Shown: positions 1-8,014 of the stretch, piece by piece | Position numbering within the stretch: position 1 is the stretch's first letter | Layout of the letters: each line of letters begins with the position of its first letter | Source of the DNA: Paracoccaceae bacterium | Lineage (GTDB): Bacteria > Pseudomonadota > Alphaproteobacteria > Rhodobacterales > Rhodobacteraceae | Assembly (NCBI GenBank): GCA_023260935.1 | Contig: JALQTL010000373.1 | Location: 1-12,859 of the forward strand | Length of the DNA stretch: 12,859 nt | Direction of reading: 5' to 3' | Notes under the pieces: model-generated | The model's input: the letters and a program-made list of their open reading frames with translations, nothing else | Told to the model about the DNA's origin: nothing | Database searches by the model: none | Made by a program: the position numbers and the translations under genes

Positions 1-648
1 CGGGCTGGCATAGAGCGGGTTGTTCATCTTGGCGGCCAGCGCCAGACCTTCCGGCACCTCGGGCAGGCCGGTGATGGCGCCGGCGGCCGCGCCTTCGGTC
101 ACGGCTTTCAGCCAGTCGGCATGAGCCGGGTCCACCAGTTGCGGTGCCGTGGGGCCCACGGGGTTTCCGAAGATCCAGTTGATGCCGATCCGCATCAGCG
201 ACACGCCGATCACCAGAATGATCGTGCCGGTGACGACCGGCGGAAAGAACCGCAGCATGCGCGACACAAGCGGTGCCACAAGGATCGAGATGATGCCGGC
301 CGCGATGATCGCGCCAAAGATGGCGCGTGCGCCTTCGGGGCCGCTTTGGCTATTGGCGAAGCCGATCATCGGCCCCACGGCGGCAAAGGTGACGCCCATC
401 ATCACCGGCAGCTTGATGCCGAACCACTGCGTCGCGCCCAGCGACTGGATCAGCGTGACAAGACCGCAGACGAACAGATCGGCCGAGATCAGAAAGGCGA
501 CATCGGCCGGGTCCAGCTTCAGCGCCCGCCCCACGATCAGGGGCACGGCCACGGCCCCGGCATACATGACAAGGACATGCTGAAGGCCCAGCGTAAAAAG
601 CTTTGGTGGTGGCAGAAATTCATCCACCGGGTGAACCGAGGTGGTCAT
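1..648 (-). CDS. NCS2-family purine (urate/xanthine) permease, C-terminus outside window
   Basis: Read on the minus strand from ATG at 648, this frame stays open to the left edge, giving 216 N-terminal residues of an integral membrane protein. A proline-rich start is followed by a hydrophobic segment with the Gln-His pair (residues 23-24, LQHVLVMYAG) typical of the first helix of nucleobase:cation symporter-2 proteins. The FGIKLPVMMGVTFAAVGPMI stretch (77-96) and further hydrophobic helices fit the uracil-xanthine permease branch. The family signature that helps assign substrate lies beyond the edge, so urate, xanthine or uracil cannot be told apart from sequence; its place at the end of the ureide genes suggests a purine such as urate. 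An AGGAAG ribosome site precedes the ATG. It follows allA on the same strand after about 92 bases and is probably co-transcribed with it. Family is seen; substrate is inferred. Confidence 0.88.
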   Translation of the reverse strand, partial: MTTSVHPVDEFLPPPKLFTLGLQHVLVMYAGAVAVPLIVGRALKLDPADVAFLISADLFVCGLVTLIQSLGATQWFGIKLPVMMGVTFAAVGPMIGFANSQSGPEGARAIFGAIIAAGIISILVAPLVSRMLRFFPPVVTGTIILVIGVSLMRIGINWIFGNPVGPTAPQLVDPAHADWLKAVTEGAAAGAITGLPEVPEGLALAAKMNNPLYASP

Positions 649-695
649 CCGCAATTCTTCCTTTCCCTGGGGGCGTTGATTTTTCGCGCCGTCTC

Positions 696-716
696 GGCAC
701 CGCCCCGTGAGGTGCC
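696..716 (-). other. Small hairpin between allA and the permease gene
   Basis: GGCACC (696-701) and GGTGCC (711-716) form a perfect 6-bp stem with a 9-base loop in the allA-permease gap. No T-run follows on the minus strand, so it is not a classical intrinsic terminator. It could act as an RNA processing or stability element separating enzyme and transporter expression. The rest of 649-740 shows only the permease ribosome site. Confidence 0.3.
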
Positions 717-740
717 TTCCGGTTAGGTCTGGCCCCCGTT

Positions 741-1217
741 TCAGGGAGCGATCACGGTCCAGGGGGCGGTGAACCGGAATTCTTCGAGGTTGGGGGTTGT
801 GCCGATCCGGTCCACCACCGCAAACAGCCCGGGGGCCGCAAGAGGTGTCAGCACGCCGTGCCAGGTGCCGCGCGACAGATTGATGCCCTGGGCCCCGTTG
901 GTAAGAAAGGCCTGCGGGGTGTGAACGGGGCTTTCGGCCACGATGACGAGGAAGGGCGCCCCGGTCATCGGCAGGAAGGCCTGGCTGCCCTCTGGATGGC
1001 GCTCGATCAGGTCGAAGTCATAGGGCAGGCTGCGCGGGCGGGCCTGAAAGATCGAGATCCCGGCACGCCCCCCGGGGCCGAAATCAAGGCGCGCGCGATC
1101 ATGGTGGCGCTGGCACCAGCCATCGTTGATCAGGCGGAATTCGCCGGTGGCGTCCAGAACCTCGCCAAAGGGGGCGAAGGCTTCCGCAGTCAGGGGGCGT
1201 GGGGTCAATTTCCGCAT
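741..1217 (-). CDS. allA: Ureidoglycolate lyase (AllA)
   Basis: This 158-residue protein matches the ureidoglycolate lyase family in length and pattern. That enzyme splits (S)-ureidoglycolate into glyoxylate and urea, the last ureide step. Recognisable features are the N-terminal LTAEAFAPFGEV, the central DLIERHPEGSQAFLPM (residues about 69-84, with the conserved His and the SQAF turn), and LSRGTWHGVL near residues 114-123, all typical of this cupin-like fold. It lies downstream of the ureidoglycine aminohydrolase gene on the same strand, matching pathway order. The start at 1217 has only a weak ribosome site; a perfect 10-bp palindrome CAGGCGCCTG lies two bases upstream. A copy of the 3' hairpin element sits in the allE-allA gap, so expression may be damped relative to the genes upstream. 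Family assignment is firm. Confidence 0.93.
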   Translation of the reverse strand: MRKLTPRPLTAEAFAPFGEVLDATGEFRLINDGWCQRHHDRARLDFGPGGRAGISIFQARPRSLPYDFDLIERHPEGSQAFLPMTGAPFLVIVAESPVHTPQAFLTNGAQGINLSRGTWHGVLTPLAAPGLFAVVDRIGTTPNLEEFRFTAPWTVIAP

Positions 1218-1248
1218 GTCAGGCGCCTGTGGCTGGCGGCAGGACCGG

Positions 1249-1297
1249 GGGGGTCACACCCCCGGCCCGCCGTGGGACATTGGTGAACAGATCAAGG
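1249..1297 (-). repeat. 3' element copy B (conserved tail plus G/C hairpin), after allE
   Basis: Read in the direction of allE, the stop codon is followed after 7 bases by CTTGATCTGTTCACCAAT (tail occupying 1275-1297), then a GGGGGT-GTG-ACCCCC hairpin (1249-1263). The 23-base tail matches the copy at 5706-5728 at 20 positions. This copy is inside a run of same-strand genes rather than at its end, and there is no room for a promoter between the hairpin and allA (start 1217), so allA must depend on read-through. Confidence 0.7.
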
Positions 1298-1304
1298 GCA
1301 AAGG

Positions 1305-2128
<824 letters not shown>

Positions 2129-2132
<4 letters not shown>

Positions 2133-3544
2133 GGCAGAATATCCTTCAGGCGCAGATGGGCGATCCGTTCCACCTGCGCGCAGGCGGTGGCGAATTCGGA
2201 GGCGGTGTCCTGGGCGATCCGGGTGCGAAAGGCTTGCAGGATCGAGTCCTTGGTGTTGTCGCGCACGGCGATGATGAAGGGGAAGCCGTGCTTGGCGACA
2301 TAATCGGCGTTCAGCCCCTGAAAGGCCGAGCGTTCGGCATCGGTCAGGATATCAAGCGCCGCACTGGCCTGTTCCGCCGTGGATTCAGGGGTAAGCCTGC
2401 GGGCGGCTGCCAGCTTGCCGGCCAGATCGGGGTGGGCGCGCAGGACGCCAAGGCGTTCTTCGGCACTGGCGGATCGGAACACCCGGGCCAGTGCGTTGTG
2501 CAGCCCCGTGGCGCTGTCATGGGCCGGGCCCAGTTCCAGATCAAAGGCGCGCTCGGCGATCCAGGGGCTGTGTTCGAAGATCGATCCGAAACGGTCGACG
2601 AAGCGGTCGCGTGTCATCTGGCTGGGGCGCTCGAACCGGCTGTGCGGGTGGGTCGCGGCCCAATGCCGGGCGATATCGATCCGGCGGGGGAACCAGACAC
2701 CATCAAAGCCCTGCGCATAGTCAAGGAACTTTCTAAGCCCCGCCACCTTTCCTGGCCGGCCGATCAGGCGGTTGTGCAGCCCGATCGAGAACATCTTGGC
2801 CCGCCCGTCGCAGCCTTCAGCGTAAAGCGTGTCGAAGCTGTCCTTGAGATAGGTGAAGAACTGGTCGCCCGTGATATAGCCCGGCGCCGTGGCAAAGCGC
2901 ATGTCATTGGCTTCCAGCGTATAGGGAATGACCAGCTGGTCATGGTCGCCCACTTCCATCCAGTAAGGCAGGTCATCGTCATAGGTGTCCGAGATCCAGG
3001 CCAGTTTGCGCGTCTGGGCCGTCAGGCGCACGGTATTCATGCTGCACCGCCCGGTATACCAGCCCTGCGGCGGTTCCCCCACCACTTCGGCATGCAGCCG
3101 GAAGCTTTCGGCGATCTGGCGAGCCTCTTCCTCGGGCGGCATGTCGCGGTGATCCACCCATTTCAGTCCGTGGCTGGCGATTTCCCAGCCGGCAGCCTTC
3201 ATGGCGGCAACCTGTTCGGGATTGCGGGCAAGGGCCGAGGTCACCCCATAGATGGTAACGGGGATGCCCCTTTCGGTGAAAAGCCGGTGCAGGCGCCAGA
3301 AGCCCGCACGCGCGCCGTAATCATAGATCGATTCCATGTTCCAATGCCGCATGCCCGGCCAGGGCGCGGCACCCGCGATATCTGACAAAAAGGCCTCTGA
3401 CTGGGCATCGCCGTGCAAGAGGTTGTTTTCCCCGCCTTCTTCGTAGTTCAGGACGATGGAAACGGCGATCTTTGCACCACCGGGCCACCGTGCATCGGGG
3501 GCGTCGGGGCCGTGGCCACGGAAGTCTCGCGGATAGCGGTTCAC
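2129..3544 (-). CDS. puuE: Fused allantoinase (PuuE) and OHCU decarboxylase (UraD)
   Basis: This is a bifunctional ureide enzyme of 471 residues from the preferred start. Residues about 1-300 form a polysaccharide-deacetylase-like allantoinase of the PuuE type, with NRYPRDF at the start, NYEEGGENN, a WYTGR loop, DTYDDDLPYW and SIGLHNRLIGRPG. Residues about 307-471 form a 2-oxo-4-hydroxy-4-carboxy-5-ureidoimidazoline decarboxylase, with HPDLAGK (catalytic-type His at 371), a conserved Glu near 391, and KHGFPFIIAVR (419-429). The C-terminal domain makes S-allantoin and the N-terminal domain hydrolyses it to allantoate, so consecutive steps are joined. I chose GTG at 3544 because GAGGAAA sits 5-7 bases upstream and the protein then begins at the family-typical NRYPRD. 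An in-frame ATG at 3568 would add eight residues but lacks a ribosome site. It leads the leftward operon, and its stop overlaps the allE start. Confidence 0.9.
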
Positions 3545-3582
3545 GGTTTTCCTCACTTTCAGGATCATCTTGACAGTAGGCT

Positions 3583-3618
3583 GGAAATTTCCGGGATTTT
3601 TTCAAATTTTTCCGGAAA
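3583..3618. promoter_or_regulatory. Candidate operator: paired palindromes between puuE-uraD and uraH
   Basis: The 154-base divergent gap holds two perfect 10-bp palindromes, GGAAATTTCC (3583-3592) and TTTCCGGAAA (3609-3618). The heptamer TTTCCGG occurs in both places (3588-3594 and 3609-3615), spaced 21 bases start to start, or two helical turns, with an AT-rich stretch between. This looks like a site for a dimeric or tetrameric regulator, possibly the LysR-type protein encoded at 5733-6653. No convincing -35/-10 pair was found for either flanking gene, so binding is inference. Confidence 0.4.
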
Positions 3619-3698
3619 GAGCTTTGCCTTGCCCTTGCAGTCGCCTGAGGGCCGATTTCATGCTCTGATACGGTCAGACACAAGACGGGGAATGCGTG

Positions 3699-4055
3699 AT
3701 GGGGCGGCTTTCGACACATGTTCTGGATACGGCGCTGGGAAAACCGGCGAAGGGCGTGAAAATCACGCTGTATCGGTTGACGGAGGGCGGCCCGGAAAGG
3801 ATCGCCGATGTCGAAACGAATGCAGACGGGCGGACGGATCAGCCTTTGCTGACCGGCGACGCGCTGATCGAAGGGATTTACGAACTTGTGTTTGCCGCCG
3901 GCGATTATCTGCGTGCCAGCGGTCAGGCTTCGGGGCAGGGGCTTTTGTTTCTGGACCGCATCCCGATCCGCTTTGGCGTGCCTGATGCCGGTCAGCATTA
4001 TCATGTGCCGCTGCTGATCTCTCCTTTCGCCTATTCCACCTATCGGGGTAGCTGA
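3699..4055 (+). CDS. uraH: 5-hydroxyisourate hydrolase (transthyretin-related)
   Basis: This 118-residue protein is the length of bacterial 5-hydroxyisourate hydrolases, which hydrolyse the unstable product of urate oxidation to OHCU. Family hallmarks are THVLDT at residues 6-11 (catalytic His7), NADGR at 41-45 (catalytic Arg45), HYHVPLL at 100-106 and the C-terminal YRGS tetrapeptide that separates these enzymes from transthyretin. GGGGAA lies about seven bases before the ATG at 3699; a GTG codon directly upstream (3696) is an alternative that adds one residue. There is no signal peptide, so it is probably cytoplasmic. It diverges from the puuE-uraD operon, whose UraD domain takes its product, and is followed on the same strand by a secreted protein gene. 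Confidence 0.95.
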   Translation: MGRLSTHVLDTALGKPAKGVKITLYRLTEGGPERIADVETNADGRTDQPLLTGDALIEGIYELVFAAGDYLRASGQASGQGLLFLDRIPIRFGVPDAGQHYHVPLLISPFAYSTYRGS

Positions 4056-4120
4056 AACATGACTTGCCAGCGGCCGGGGAAAAGGATTCTCTGTGCCCGC
4101 AGCAAATTCGGGAGAAAAGC

Positions 4121-5605
4121 ATGTTTCATTGCGCAGTGATTTCATCGGCCACGGCGGCCATTCTGCTTTGCGGAACTTCGGCATTTGCCTTGACCACCGA
4201 TCAGGTCTGGGCTGACTGGCAGGCCTCGGCCAGCAAGGGCGCGGCCAGCGTTTCCGCCGCGACAGAGGCCCGGGACGGCACGACGCTGCGCCTGAACGGC
4301 GTCAAGATGGCGGCGAATGACGGTTCGGGCGAGGTGACGATTTCCGAGGTGGTTCTGACCGAGGAAGCCGATGGCAGCGTGGCAATCCGTCCGGGCGACA
4401 TCAGCGTCACGCTGGCTGCGGATGCGGGGTCGATGTCGGTCACGCATGACGGTCTTGTGATCAGCGTGCATGAAGATGCTGGTGGGCGCGGGTATGGCGT
4501 GGGCGCGGCCGCACTTGGGGTGGCCTTCGATGTGCAGTCGGCTTCGGCCGACGGGGCTGCCGGCACCCCGGCACAGAACAAGGGGCTGGTGGAATTCGGG
4601 GGGCTTGCGGCGCGCTATGCGCATCTGGCCACCGGCGTCAGCGTTGATCTGTCTGCCGACAGGCTGGCCTATGCCATCAGTCAGGTTGATCCGGCGGCAG
4701 GGCTGGATTCCGACACCACGTCGGAAACGCAGAATGTGCGCCTGACGGGGGGGCTGACCATTCCCGATGGCGTTACCCTTACGGCGATCAACGGTCCGCA
4801 GGAATTCTGGGCAGCCGTGCAGCAGGGGCTGGCGTTTGACTGGACAATGACGCAGGGGCTGTCGAAGGGTAGAATTGACGACCGCAACCCGATGTTCCCG
4901 ATGAAGGCCACCTTCGAGGTGCAGTCGGGCAGCAGCAAGGCTCTGGCCGATGCCGCGCGGCTGCGGATCGAAACCAGCGCGCCGGGCCTGTCGCTGCAAG
5001 TCACCCCGGCCGGCGCCCCCGATGCCATTCCGGTGACGATGGATGCTCTGGGGATGACCTTCGAGATGCCGGTGACGGCCCCGGATGGCGGCGCCTATGA
5101 ACTGGGGCTGACGCTGGGCAATCTGGTTCTTGGCGAAGGCGCCTGGGCGATGTTCGACCCAACCGGCGCCCTGCCGCGCGACCCGGCCGACCTGTCGCTT
5201 CTGCTGACTGGCACCGCCAAGCTGGATCTGCCGGCTATCACCATCGCGGAAAGTGGCGGCGCTGTGCCGCCCGTTCCAGAACCGCTGACACTGGATATCC
5301 GGGAACTGGCGGTCAAGGCCGCGGGGGCGGCGCTGTCGGGAACCGGGGCCTTTACATTTGACAATTCGGCGCTTGCCATGGGCGGGCCGCCGATGCCGGT
5401 GGGCACGGCCAACCTGCGCCTTGAAGGCGGCAACAAGCTGATCGATGCGCTGATCGCGGCGGGCCTTCTGGCCGAACAGGACGCCATGGGTGCCCGGATG
5501 ATGATGGCAATGTTCGGCAAGCCCGAAGGCGACGACATCCTGACCTCGCAGATCGAGGCAAAGGAAGGTGGGTCGATCTTCGTGAACGGCCAGCAGATCC
5601 AGTAA
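4121..5605 (+). CDS. Secreted DUF2125-like protein of unknown function
   Basis: This encodes 494 residues. The N-terminus is a plausible Sec signal peptide: a hydrophobic core follows MFHCAVISS and a likely signal peptidase site lies after TSAFA, about residue 23. The mature part begins LTTDQVWADWQ, which I associate with the alphaproteobacterial DUF2125 family. The rest is mostly short polar/hydrophobic alternation suggestive of beta strands, with many small residues and no cysteine-rich or catalytic motif that I recognise. I chose ATG 4121 because GGAGAAA lies about four bases upstream and the signal peptide starts there; the frame is open further upstream but without a plausible leader. 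The gene lies 65 bases after uraH on the same strand and ends before a strong intrinsic terminator. No role in urate breakdown is shown; the neighbourhood is the only hint. Envelope location is inferred. Confidence 0.75.
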   Translation: MFHCAVISSATAAILLCGTSAFALTTDQVWADWQASASKGAASVSAATEARDGTTLRLNGVKMAANDGSGEVTISEVVLTEEADGSVAIRPGDISVTLAADAGSMSVTHDGLVISVHEDAGGRGYGVGAAALGVAFDVQSASADGAAGTPAQNKGLVEFGGLAARYAHLATGVSVDLSADRLAYAISQVDPAAGLDSDTTSETQNVRLTGGLTIPDGVTLTAINGPQEFWAAVQQGLAFDWTMTQGLSKGRIDDRNPMFPMKATFEVQSGSSKALADAARLRIETSAPGLSLQVTPAGAPDAIPVTMDALGMTFEMPVTAPDGGAYELGLTLGNLVLGEGAWAMFDPTGALPRDPADLSLLLTGTAKLDLPAITIAESGGAVPPVPEPLTLDIRELAVKAAGAALSGTGAFTFDNSALAMGGPPMPVGTANLRLEGGNKLIDALIAAGLLAEQDAMGARMMMAMFGKPEGDDILTSQIEAKEGGSIFVNGQQIQ

Positions 5606-5627
5606 GGCCAAGAGTGACGAAATTGTG

Positions 5628-5666
5628 TTGCCGGGCCGGAAGAAGGCCCGGCCAAATTGCTTTTTT
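5628..5666 (+). terminator. Intrinsic terminator after the DUF2125-like gene
   Basis: GCCGGGCC (5630-5637) and GGCCCGGC (5645-5652) form a perfect 8-bp GC stem with a 7-base loop, followed after eight bases by six T residues (5661-5666). It lies 25 bases after the stop of the rightward gene and faces the convergent lysR gene. Confidence 0.85.
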
Positions 5667-5676
5667 CTAGGGTAGA

Positions 5677-5728
5677 TTGGGGGCTGCCTGCCCCCAAACC
5701 CCCGGGGATATTTGTGAACAGATGAAGG
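5677..5728 (-). repeat. 3' element copy A (conserved tail plus G/C hairpin), after the lysR gene
   Basis: In the sense of the LysR gene, 4 bases after the stop come the conserved tail CTTCATCTGTTCACAAAT (tail 5706-5728), a C/G run, and then a perfect 8-bp hairpin TTGGGGGC-AGGCA-GCCCCCAA (5677-5697). No long T-run follows on the minus strand, so termination would be imperfect or not of the classical kind. It shares the tail and layout with copies at 1249-1297 and 12182-12244. Confidence 0.75.
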
Positions 5729-5732
5729 CCGG

Positions 5733-6653
5733 TCAGAGCCCCTTCATGGCGCGGCGCATGTCTTCGCGGATCTTGCCTGCCATGAAATCGGTAAAGAGGC
5801 GCACCTTGGGGTCTTTCAGGCGCCTGTGCTGGCTGAGACTGGACAGTTGCACCGGCACCGGGGGCGTGGCGGTGGCTACGGGCACCAGCCGGCCTTCGCG
5901 CAGATGATCGGCCACTTCGAACAGCGGTTTGAGAACGATCCCGTGGCCGCTGAGCGCCCAGCCCGTCAGCACATCGCCATCGTCGGATTCATAGGGGCCT
6001 GCGATCTCGAACCGGCGGGGGCCTTCGGGGGTGATCAGCGACCACTGGAATTCCTTGGCGCCGGGAAAGCGCAGGTTCAGGCAATCGTGCCGGTCGCGCA
6101 CCAGAGCCGCGCCATCTTCGGGCATGCCGCGGCGAGCGATGTAGTCGGGGGCGGCGCACAGAAGCCTTGGGCAATCGGCGATCAGCCGCACCTTCAGCGT
6201 GCTGTCTTCCAGAATGCCAAGGTGGAAGGCCACGTCGATCCCTTCGCCCACCACATCGATCACCCTGTCCGACAGGCGCAGACGCACGTCGATCAGCGGG
6301 TATTGTTCCTTGAAGGCCGGTACATGGGGCGCGATGAAGCGCCGCCCGATGCCAAGGGGGGCAGCCACGAAGATCGTGCCGCGCGGGTTCTGGGTGACAT
6401 CCATCACCGCGGCTTCGGCATCTTCGATCGCCTCAAGGATGCGGCGCGCACCGTCATAGAAGATGCGGCCGTTTTCGGTGGGCTGAAGGCTGCGGGTGGT
6501 GCGGTTGAACAGGCGCACCCCAAGGTGCTTTTCCAGTTCCGAAATCCGGGCCGAGGCGACAGCGGGCGAGGTGCGCTGATCGCGGGCGGCCGCACTCATG
6601 CTGCCCAGATCATAGACACGGACGAACATGCGGATGGTATTGACGTAGGACAT
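5733..6653 (-). CDS. LysR-family transcriptional regulator
   Basis: This 306-residue protein has the standard LysR layout. An N-terminal winged helix-turn-helix spans residues about 4-63 (FVRVYDLGSMSAAARDQ, SPAVASARISELEKHLG, RLFNRTTRSLQPTENG). A linker helix follows, then an effector-binding domain from about residue 90 (GTIFVAAPLGIGRRFIAPHV) to the C-terminus. The pattern is closest to the large group whose members usually act on a nearby target. It diverges from puuD with a 113-base shared gap containing a TTTGC-N10-GCAAA dyad, so the simplest reading is control of puuD and perhaps the wider urate genes by a pathway intermediate. The effector is unknown. The start at 6653 fits the family N-terminus but its ribosome site is weak. 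A copy of the 3' element lies directly after its stop. Confidence 0.9.
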   Translation of the reverse strand: MSYVNTIRMFVRVYDLGSMSAAARDQRTSPAVASARISELEKHLGVRLFNRTTRSLQPTENGRIFYDGARRILEAIEDAEAAVMDVTQNPRGTIFVAAPLGIGRRFIAPHVPAFKEQYPLIDVRLRLSDRVIDVVGEGIDVAFHLGILEDSTLKVRLIADCPRLLCAAPDYIARRGMPEDGAALVRDRHDCLNLRFPGAKEFQWSLITPEGPRRFEIAGPYESDDGDVLTGWALSGHGIVLKPLFEVADHLREGRLVPVATATPPVPVQLSSLSQHRRLKDPKVRLFTDFMAGKIREDMRRAMKGL

Positions 6654-6699
6654 CTGAGCATCCCGCGATCTTTTGGCTGGCGTTGAAAGTGATCCGGCA

Positions 6700-6719
6700 T
6701 TTGCAGGATTAACAGCAAA
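6700..6719. promoter_or_regulatory. Candidate LysR operator between lysR and puuD
   Basis: TTTGC (6700-6704) and GCAAA (6715-6719) form a perfect 5-bp inverted repeat with a 10-base spacer. It overlaps the proposed -35 of puuD and lies in the gap shared with the divergent LysR gene. Interrupted dyads of this size are typical of LysR-type sites, although the exact symmetric T-N11-A form is not met. Confidence 0.45.
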
Positions 6720-6736
6720 GTCCGCTCCGGTATAGC
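6709..6736 (+). promoter_or_regulatory. Candidate sigma-70 promoter of puuD
   Basis: TTAACA (6709-6714, five of six consensus positions) is followed after 16 bases by TATAGC (6731-6736). This would start transcription near 6743, giving a leader of roughly 24 bases that holds the AAGGGAGA ribosome site of puuD. Confidence 0.45.
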
Positions 6737-6766
6737 CTACAGTTCAAACGCCAAGGGAGATGCGGG

Positions 6767-8005
6767 ATGTATGACTGGGTGGTCTTGTGGGAATGGGTCG
6801 AAATCGCGGCCCGCTGGACGCATGTTATCACCGCGATCGCCTGGATCGGGTCGTCCTTTTACTTCATCGCGCTGGATCTGGGGCTGAAGAAGGCCGAAGG
6901 CATGCCCGCCCTTGCCCATGGCGAGGAGTGGCAGGTGCATGGGGGTGGGTTCTACCACATCACCAAGTATCTGGTGGCGCCTGACCGGCTTCCCGAACAT
7001 CTTGTCTGGTTCAAGTGGGAAAGCTACGCCACATGGCTTTCCGGCTTTGCCATGCTGGTGCTGGTCTATTACCTGGGCGCCGAAATGTTCCTGATCGATC
7101 CGACGGTGATGGAACTTCAGGTCTGGCAGGCGGTGGCCATTTCGGTTGCGTCCCTGGCCTTTGGCTGGCTTGCCTATACCACCATCTGCCGGGTCTTCGT
7201 GAATGCCAACCAGACGCTGGTGATGGTGGCGCTGTTCGCGGTGCTGGTGGCGATGGCGTGGTTCTATACGCAGGTCTTTTCGGGCCGGGCGGCCCTGTTG
7301 CACCTTGGCGCCTTCACCGCCACGATCATGAGCGCCAATGTCTTCATGATCATCATCCCGAACCAGAAGATCGTGGTGGAAGATCTAAAGGCTGGCCGCC
7401 AGCCCGATCCGAAATACGGCAAGATCGCCAAGCAGCGCAGCACCCATAACAACTATCTGACACTGCCGGTGCTGTTCCTGATGCTGTCGAACCATTATCC
7501 GCTGGTCTTTGCCACCGAATACAACTGGATCATCGCCAGCCTTGTTTTCCTGATGGGCGTGACCATCCGGCATTTCTTCAACAGCGAACATGCGGGCAAG
7601 GGTAGCCCGTGGTGGACATGGGCCGTGACCGCGATCCTGTTTCTGGTGATTGCCTGGCTGTCGACGGCGCCCCTGCGCACTTTGCCAGAGCCCGAGGCGC
7701 GTCTGGAAGGGGCGGCCCTGCGCTTTGCGGCGGCCGATGGGTTTGAAGATGTGGTTTCCATCGTTCAGGGGCGTTGCAGCATGTGCCATGCCGCCGAGCC
7801 GGTTTGGGATGGCCTCTATTGGGCCCCCAAGGGTGTGGTGCTGGAAACCGAGGCGCAGATTGCCCATGCCGCCCGGCGCATCTTTCTTCAGGCCGGTGCC
7901 AGCCATGCGATGCCACCCGGCAACCTCAGCTACATGGAGCCGCAGGAGCGAGAGGCCATCGTGCGCTGGTTCCGGTCGGCAGGGCAGGGCGGGACAGAGG
8001 GCTGA
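6767..8005 (+). CDS. puuD: Membrane urate hydroxylase with cytochrome c domain (PuuD)
   Basis: This 412-residue protein has the PuuD architecture. An N-terminal membrane part runs to about residue 300 with roughly seven to eight hydrophobic segments (for example residues 18-38, 86-110, 118-140, 150-168, 181-198, 232-250 and 284-300) and the family-typical ARWTHVITAIAWIGSSF and EWQVHGGGFYHI stretches. A C-terminal cytochrome c domain has heme motif CSMCH (337-341) and a likely axial Met382 in HAMPPGN. PuuD oxidises urate to 5-hydroxyisourate and passes electrons to the respiratory chain instead of making hydrogen peroxide as soluble uricase does. No soluble uricase is visible here, so this is probably the urate-oxidising step of the locus. 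AAGGGAGA precedes the ATG with good spacing. The gene is convergent with galM, only nine bases away. The heme domain presumably faces the periplasm. Confidence 0.94.
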   Translation: MYDWVVLWEWVEIAARWTHVITAIAWIGSSFYFIALDLGLKKAEGMPALAHGEEWQVHGGGFYHITKYLVAPDRLPEHLVWFKWESYATWLSGFAMLVLVYYLGAEMFLIDPTVMELQVWQAVAISVASLAFGWLAYTTICRVFVNANQTLVMVALFAVLVAMAWFYTQVFSGRAALLHLGAFTATIMSANVFMIIIPNQKIVVEDLKAGRQPDPKYGKIAKQRSTHNNYLTLPVLFLMLSNHYPLVFATEYNWIIASLVFLMGVTIRHFFNSEHAGKGSPWWTWAVTAILFLVIAWLSTAPLRTLPEPEARLEGAALRFAAADGFEDVVSIVQGRCSMCHAAEPVWDGLYWAPKGVVLETEAQIAHAARRIFLQAGASHAMPPGNLSYMEPQEREAIVRWFRSAGQGGTEG

Positions 8006-8014
8006 GCCCGCGCC

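Noticed and set aside
3545..3568. ATG at 3568 as the start of puuE-uraD
   Set aside because: No ribosome site precedes it, and the extra eight residues fall before the family-typical N-terminus. GTG 3544 has GAGGAAA at good spacing.
3570..3598. TTGACA as a plus-strand promoter toward uraH
   Set aside because: No acceptable -10 lies 16-18 bases downstream, and the leader would be about 100 bases long without other support.
4064..4120. Upstream start for the DUF2125-like protein
   Set aside because: It would put 19 polar residues before the signal peptide; GGAGAAA sits ahead of the ATG at 4121.
4142..5611. Minus-strand frame of 489 codons opposite the DUF2125-like gene
   Set aside because: Arg/Gln/His-rich shadow with no motif. 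The plus-strand frame has a ribosome site, a signal peptide and a terminator.
5826..6686. Plus-strand frame of 286 codons opposite the LysR gene
   Set aside because: Antisense to a clear helix-turn-helix and effector domain; no recognisable protein pattern.
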